A DNA stretch of 64,000 nt from Podospora comata. Taxonomy: Eukaryota > Ascomycota > Sordariomycetes > Sordariales > Podosporaceae. The notes under the pieces were generated by a model that worked only from the letters and a program-made list of their open reading frames with translations, searched no databases and was not told where the DNA came from. Every line of letters starts with the position of its first letter. Position 1 is the first letter of the stretch. A program made the position numbers and the translations under genes. Of the stretch, positions 58,601 through 64,000 are shown in pieces. Where the stretch lies: assembly GCA_017354895.1 (NCBI GenBank), contig CP071498.1, forward strand, positions 1,302,001 through 1,366,000, written 5' to 3'.

Positions 58601-59617
58601 CACATCAACTGGGGCTCCTTCTTCCCCGTGTACACGAACTTCGCCTGCATCGCCCTCATCTACTCTATCGCCGCGCCCATCATTTCCATCTTCGCCATCA
58701 TCACATTTGGTCTTCTATGGGTCGCTCACCGGTACAATATGTTGTACGTCACGCGCTTCAAGACCGACACCGGCGGCGTGCTGTATCCACGAGCAATCAA
58801 TCAGACATTCACCGGACTGTATGTCATGGAGCTTTGCCTCGTGGGTTTGTTCTTCTTGGCTCAGGATGAGAACAACAAGCCAGCCTGTATTCCTCAGGCT
58901 CTGATCATGGTTGTCACACTCTTTCTTACCGCGCTGTACCAATACATCCTTAATGCGTCGTTTGGTCCGCTGTTCCGGTACCTGCCCATCACCTTCGAAG
59001 ACGAGGCTGTCCTCCGCGACGAAGCTTTCCGACGAGCACAGGAGCGCCGACTCGGCCTCTACGACGACGATGAAAATACCCATCTCAACGGCGTTAACGG
59101 CACCGGCGATGGCGAGGACATTGAGCTCGAGAAAATCGGCCAACACAAACGCTCCCACTCCCGAACGGGGACCGTCATGTCCAAGATGACCCACGCGGGA
59201 CAGTGGGCTGCCAAGGGCGGAAAGCAGATTAGACGTGCTACTGGCAAGACTAACCAGGCGATCCGCACTGCGGCCGACTACCGCAAACAGAAGCGGCAAA
59301 AGGACCTCGAGGCTCAGCGCGCGATGGGTGATGCTTTGTACGGGGGTTATTGTGATGCTGTGGAGGACTTGACGGCGGAGGAGAGGGATGTTTTGGTACG
59401 CAAGGCGTTTCAGCATTCGGCGATGCGGGCGAGGAGGCCGATTGTGTGGATTCCGAGGGATGATTTGGGGGTGAGCGATGACGAGATTGGGAGGACGAAT
59501 GAGTTTAGCCAGTATATTTCGATTACGAACGAGGGGACGGCGCTGGATAGCGAGGTGAGGGTGGTGTATGGGAAGAATCCGCCGGACTTTTCGGATGTGG
59601 ATTTGATTAACCTATGA
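55638..59617 (+). CDS. CSC1/OSCA-type stress-gated cation channel
   Basis: Plasma-membrane or vesicle protein of the TMEM63/OSCA/CSC1 family, 1296 aa. Exons are 55638-55960 and 56050-59617; the intron is 89 bp, GT-AG, and restores [20 protein letters not shown] across the junction. RSN1_TM region: TM1 at about residue 75-105, then TM2 ([20 protein letters not shown]) and TM3 ([16 protein letters not shown]). The cytosolic PHM7_cyt domain has [20 protein letters not shown] and a long charged insertion (about residues 300-520, Glu/Lys/Gly-rich). The RSN1_7TM domain follows from [17 protein letters not shown] to about residue 1100, with [18 protein letters not shown]. The PHM7_ext tail is at the end ([16 protein letters not shown]). 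Homologues open in osmotic or membrane tension. Composition shifts to G-rich from 59335 on. Confidence 0.93.
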
Positions 59618-60619
59618 GGAAAAGGGGTGAGGAGGATGAAGTTGATGATAATGGGATATATGATGGGGGCGGTAGAGACGGGGGGTTGTACAGATAATTG
59701 TGAAAGGGAAATACCCAGGTGTTGTTTTGTTTTGTTTTCTAATTGTGTTCTTTATTGCTTATTTTTGGTTAGTAAGGAGGATGATACTGGATACAATTGG
59801 GTGGAGAGGGAGAAAAGAAGAAGAAGAAAAGGAAGCATCAGACCATGCGTGGCATATCTGTAATGAAGCATACGACATAGCATCATTTGTTTTTGTTGTA
59901 GATGTGGATGGGGTGAATAATGTTGGGGTATATATATCCTGGATCGCATTCTGGTTTTTGGGGCGCGTTTAGTGATTGAATGTTCAATTTGCATACCATA
60001 CATAATAGACAGCGCTTGCTTGTTCAGGCGAAGGGAAGAAAGTTATACCATGTCTCTGCTCTAAAGCTCGTGTTTCTGGCCGAGGTATTACTTGTTCCAA
60101 TCTTCTCATCGAGTCAGGACGAAGAGATTCTTGTGAGGCTGGAATCAATTGTCGTCGGTCAGTAATGGAAAAAAAGACTCTGAGGACATAATCTATGATA
60201 CAAAATTGCACTTTCATTCTTGATCTACAATACGAGTAATGCGACACAAACGCCAAAACTAAAAGCCAGACAACCCATCATGAAAACATAAGGTTGAAAA
60301 GAAAAACAAAACACCAAAGACTTTTAACCGAATCAAAAAAACCAAGCCAAACACAATAATCTATCAAACGTATAGAAACGTATAGAAAACCATAACTCAT
60401 GCTGTCTAGTCGTATCACAATCTCAACATCTCACCTGTCATGGTTTCCCATGCCTAGGGTTACGGTTCCAGTCTGGTTGAACCAGGGTGCTCCGAGCCGG
60501 GCAGGGTTTGGTCATTTGCTTCCTGAACCTAGCTTTTCCCTCTCTTAGCTTCCTCACGCGACCTTGTTGTATCGACCTCAGTTGCTAACATAACCATTTT
60601 TTCATCAACATTTACACCT
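59618..60619. other. Intergenic between convergent genes
   Basis: 3' regions of the channel gene and the SigF-like gene, with GA-rich tracts near 59800-59835. No gene seen. Confidence 0.5.
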
Positions 60620-61881
60620 TCAAATCTCCGCCTTTCTGACCTTCTCCCCTTTCTCCTGCAACCTCTTCCCATCCTGCTGCATCCTCTCGCCCATCTTCTC
60701 ACCCGCCTTACCAACCTGATCCTTCAGGCCAACCACCTCCTCCATGATCCAGTTTCCCGCCTCTCCCACAACCCCATTCACCACCCCTTTGGCATCGTCC
60801 ACAACTCCATTCACAACCTGCTTCGCGTCACCCACAACACCACCCACAACCTGCCTGCCCTGCTGCACCACCTCCCGTCCTTGATCCATAACCTCTCTTC
60901 CCTCCTGTCTCAGCTCCCGTCCCTTCTGCTTACCGATCCCCACCGCCTCATAGGCAAGCTGCATCAAAGGGCCGAGAAGGATTGCTCCAAAAACGCAAAA
61001 GACAGCGGCACATACCTGCCAAATGCCGTACATCATGGATCCCGGGGCGAGGGAGATGAACTTGAGGAACTCCGTGACCTGGTAGAGATCCTCCTGGTGG
61101 GTGATGTAGTATTTCACATCACCCTGACCACTTTGACCCTGACTGCCGCTGGCGGTGCCACTCTGCTTCAACTTTTGCAGCTTATTGCCGCCATTGGCTC
61201 CAGCAGGGACGGTGATTGGGCTGGAGGGGGCAGACGCCTCTCCTGCGGCGACCTCGCTGAAGGAGGGCTTCTCCCCTTCCTGGATGAGATGGCGGGTCTC
61301 AGAGGCAGCGTCATAGAGTGTCTCGCCGTCGGTAGAGGCTTCACTGGGGGGATGATGGGGGAGGGGCTCGACGAGGAGGTTGGTAGCTGTGCCGTTGACG
61401 GTGGGTTGTTGCTGGGAAGAGAAAGAAGAGCGGGCCTCGAGGGAGAGGAGAGAGACGAGCTCTACCCGGCGGGCATTGTGGAAGGGGAGGAACCAGATGG
61501 AGAAGTCTTGGTTGAGGCGAACGTAAAGGGTGTTGGTCTTGTGGTCGAAGGCGACGGAGGTGATGGAGAGGGAGATGCGAGGGGAGAGGAGCTTGTACCT
61601 GTGACATATGAAGTTAGATCACAGTGGGATAAGGGCAAAGGGGAAGGAGGAAAGGGGAAGGCGGACCATCGGTAGATGGCAATGATGAAAGCTCTGGAAT
61701 CGAGGTTCGTGGTATTGGTGAAAGGAATCTGTCTATCTTTGAAAGAAGGCACCCGAAAAAACGGATGAGTAAAAGAAGCGCCCTTCGCAAAATATTTGAA
61801 AATCGTCCGTGCCTGCTCGTCCGCGTTGCCCTGGGTAAGGGAGCGGATCACGTTCTTGATATCGTTGACTGGGTGATCCAT
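60620..61881 (-). CDS. SigF-like NTF2-like domain membrane protein
   Basis: A fungal protein of 397 aa with an N-terminal NTF2-like fold of the SigF-like type. Minus-strand exons are 61881-61667 and 61598-60620; the frame closes (1194 nt). The intron donor is GTCCGC, a weak match, but it restores IYRWYKLLSP in frame. Residues 1-150 (MDHPVNDIKNVIRSLT, KYFAKGASFTHPFF, TLYVRLNQDFSIWFLPF) form the NTF2-like domain. A disordered Ser/Glu-rich linker follows. Then YYITHQEDLYQVTEFLKFI and a hydrophobic segment (YGIWQVCAAVFCVFGAILLG) form a membrane anchor. The C-terminal 100 residues are an amphipathic repeat of GR.V.QG and VVNGVVDDAKG type, like lipid-coating or late-embryogenesis-type helices. Such proteins are suspected of lipid-droplet or ER association; function is unproven. 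Confidence 0.86.
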
Positions 61882-62537
61882 GATGATCGTTGCTGCTTGA
61901 TGTTCTTTAACTCTTGTTCTTGTTACAGTGGAAGTTGAAGTTGAGGAGGAAAATTGCACGGGGATGTCCAATTCAAATAGTAACCCAAACGTCATGCCAG
62001 AGCTCTTACGGACCATCAAGCGCTTTCACATGCCACTGATAGCTTGATGTTTGCGTGTGGAATGAACCACCTTCAAGCTCTCCTGGTGATGTCATTACCT
62101 CTCAAAGTGGGGTCCCGGAGATTTTCCAGCATGTGGGTAAGACACGGGAAGGCGCCGGGAAACGGCTCTAACGCAGGGGTTGATCGCCGGCTCCGGTAAG
62201 TGCCAAGCCCGGGCTTTTTTGCTGCCGAAGCTTTAATCTGGTGGTGATGCCATGGTTGACACTAGTTCCTGCGGTAGCTCTGGACTTGGAGAACAGGAAA
62301 AGCTTTGCTCTAATGACGAGGTAGCTACAAAAAAACCATTGGAAGCTGAGATAAATCCCTACCGAATCTCCCTTGCATGATCCAGATGCAAGCATTTTCC
62401 TGTCAGAAACCCACAATCCACCCATCTTTTGAACCATCCAAAGTTCCTGCAGTCCGAAATATTCGTCGGTTCAACCCATCATCATACAATGCCATTATAT
62501 ACCAACCATCATCATCATCGTCATGCCCACCCACCCA
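61882..62537. other. Intergenic
   Basis: Promoter side of the SigF-like gene and 3' side of the next minus-strand gene. No gene seen. Confidence 0.5.
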
Positions 62538-63263
62538 CTACCTCCTATGACTACTCGATCTCCTCACCTCCACCACCCTAGCATCGCCCCCAGCAAACCT
62601 CTCCGGATCAACCTCCCTGTACCCACTACTCCTCCTCTCCTGACTCCGAATCCTACTCCTCTCCCTCCTCCTCCCCCCGCCTCTCACCGGTGAATGCTCC
62701 TCAATAACAACAACCTCATCCTCCACCGTCCCCGTATCATCATCACTAACTTCCACCACCCTCCTCACCCCTCCACCTCCCCCCCTAGAATAACTCCTCC
62801 TCCTCTCCTCGAGAATCACACTCTCCATCCCACCCCCCGTCCGCTCCTCCACAATCACCGGTCCCCTAGACTGCTCCCTCGTCGTCCTCGTAATCTCAAT
62901 ATCCCTCGTCCTCCTCCTCCCCCCCCGCGAATGCGCCCGGTGGTGGTGCGACTTGCGTGTAACGACCGACGCCGTCCCCTCAGTTGTGGAGTCCACATTG
63001 CCAATGTTAATGCACATGTAGAACAGGTAGAGAACCAAGCAAAACCCAGCGACAGAACCGAGGACGATGCCCGCGATGGCGCCGGGGGTGAGGGAGGTGT
63101 ACAGTGCACCGTAGGAGGCGGGGATCGTGTCGGTGGGAGTTTGTCGTGAGACGAGAGGGAGCAGCGATCGAGCGCGAAGGAGGAGTGAGGACGACGCTTG
63201 GGATGGTGATGTTGGTGGTGGTGGTGGTGGTGGTGGTGGTGGTGGTGGTGGTATTGGCGCCAT
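62538..63263 (-). CDS. Single-pass membrane protein with poly-Pro and RS-rich tail
   Basis: A single-exon gene of 241 aa starting at ATG 63263 (an open frame extends upstream without an ATG). The N-terminus is a run of 13 prolines encoded by an ACC/CCA repeat. A Ser/Leu-rich part follows, then YGALYTSLTPG and one hydrophobic segment (AIAGIVLGSVAGFCLVLYLFYMC) at about residues 70-92. The cytosolic tail is very rich in Arg, Ser, Glu and Val (HHHRAHSRGGRRR, RRSYSRGGGGG) and ends SGYREVDPERFAGG...RR, a motif I recognise from uncharacterised fungal membrane proteins. No known function. Its Arg/Ser style resembles the gene at 29601-30176, but the membrane segment is at the opposite end. Confidence 0.72.
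   Translation of the reverse strand: MAPIPPPPPPPPPPPPPTSPSQASSSLLLRARSLLPLVSRQTPTDTIPASYGALYTSLTPGAIAGIVLGSVAGFCLVLYLFYMCINIGNVDSTTEGTASVVTRKSHHHRAHSRGGRRRTRDIEITRTTREQSRGPVIVEERTGGGMESVILEERRRSYSRGGGGGVRRVVEVSDDDTGTVEDEVVVIEEHSPVRGGGRRRERSRIRSQERRSSGYREVDPERFAGGDARVVEVRRSSSHRR
63213..63252. repeat. (GGT)n microsatellite in coding sequence
   Basis: About thirteen GGT units on the plus strand, read as a proline run on the minus strand near the start of the membrane-protein gene. Length changes would alter the protein by whole prolines. Confidence 0.9.
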
Positions 63264-64000
63264 TGCCGCGCTTTCTCTGTATAGCGCTGATGATATTCCG
63301 CTCGTTCGGTGGGTGGTATCTGAGTCGTTTGTCGCGACGAACACACGGTCGGTTATGTCGGCCGGCTCGCAAGTCTCCTCAGGTCGCGCGCACAAGTCTT
63401 GAAGAAATTGCGGGGGTGGTGTCGCGTCCCAACTGGCAATGTCCTCGTCCGTGAAGAAAGAGTTGATGTATCGTCTGGTTCTTTCAAGCCAAAATCTCGG
63501 CGCAACTGGTCGATTTCTCGTGTGAGTTCTCGACGCGATTGACAGAAAATGAAAATCAAGGGTCCAGCGTCTACAGCACGCAAGCACCAACGTCAGCCTC
63601 GAAGCGCGCGACGTTCTCCAAGCTGATTGGATAATGTAACTCCGTGTAAGCTGCCCAGCTTGATGGACTCTGGGATCGCGGTTAGAAAGTTGGCTATATC
63701 AGCTTCAATCGTTCTGGTGCCTGACTGACCCCCCTCGACAAACACGTCCAGGAGGATGTTATTTACGGAATTCCCGCTGCCTGTTGGTTTCATGAAGAAA
63801 TGCGCCAGTCATCTCAAAGTCCGAGTGGAACCTCAATTGCGGCGCAGACATCCCCGCCATTAACGGGAGGTTGGGGATTGGTCCACTTCCTGAGCCTTAC
63901 AGAAATCTTGGCGATGGGATGGAAGGGGTCCCTTGTGGTGATCACTCTTATGAAGATGTCTCTACACTACACAACGCTTGCTTGCCATACCTATATATGC
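63264..64000. other. Window end, no gene called
   Basis: Upstream side of the last gene. The minus-strand frame of that gene remains open to 63590 without an ATG, so an upstream exon is possible. Nothing else is recognised. Confidence 0.45.

Overview
The window is nuclear DNA of a filamentous ascomycete. Most genes carry short GT-AG introns of about 45-90 bases. The 5S rRNA genes are single and dispersed, as in Neurospora. Protein features (a Zn2Cys6 regulator of the purine/pyrimidine type, a FlbA/RGS-1 regulator with two DEP domains, a fungal Orc4 with a PHD finger, a CSC1 channel with a PHM7 tail) fit Sordariomycetes, most likely Sordariales. No transposon, CRISPR array or operon is visible.

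Layout. 1.4-3.4 kb: MFS transporter (+). 5.6-8.7 kb: Zn2Cys6 transcription factor (+). 9.2-11.1 kb: phosphate:H+ symporter (-). 12.8-14.1 kb: HGH1 (-), divergent from bystin/ENP1 (+, 14.5-16.2 kb) across a promoter carrying PAC- and RRPE-like sites. 16.8-18.6 kb: five-exon gene for a basic disordered protein, interrupted by one in-frame TAG. 19.3-20.6 kb: CDC73 (+). 22.5-26.5 kb: accessory block with three damaged minus-strand copies (A-C) of a small secreted protein family, followed by a 5S rRNA gene. 27.6-28.0 kb: a small conserved-looking 101-aa gene (-). 29.6-30.2 kb: tail-anchored Arg/Asp-rich protein (-). 30.2-37.3 kb: 7 kb with no gene seen, leading into flbA/rgs-1 (37.3-39.5 kb, +). 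40.9-41.2 kb: small GPI-type wall protein (+). 42.6-43.9 kb: DUF7053-type protein (-). 44.6-47.1 kb: ORC4 with AT-hook-like motif and PHD finger (-). 48.8-51.2 kb: two further damaged secreted-family copies (D, E; +). 51.8 kb: second 5S rRNA (-). 52.3-53.7 kb: FAD monooxygenase (-). 55.6-59.6 kb: CSC1/OSCA-type channel (+). 60.6-61.9 kb: SigF-like NTF2 membrane protein (-). 62.5-63.3 kb: single-pass membrane protein with a poly-proline run (-).

Roles. The core genes serve replication (ORC4), transcription elongation (CDC73), ribosome assembly and eEF2 folding (bystin, HGH1), G-protein signalling (flbA), phosphate uptake and membrane stress sensing. The two accessory stretches (about 20.6-29.6 and 47.2-52.3 kb) hold the secreted-protein family, in which every copy has a lesion, and the 5S genes.

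Most notable: the single TAG in the 16.8 kb gene lies in the loop of a short perfect hairpin, in the UAG context favoured by the sexual-stage A-to-I mRNA editing known from Fusarium, Neurospora and Sordaria. UAG to UGG would restore a tryptophan in an otherwise fully open, correctly spliced frame. Exon coordinates were derived by hand from frame continuity and splice motifs.
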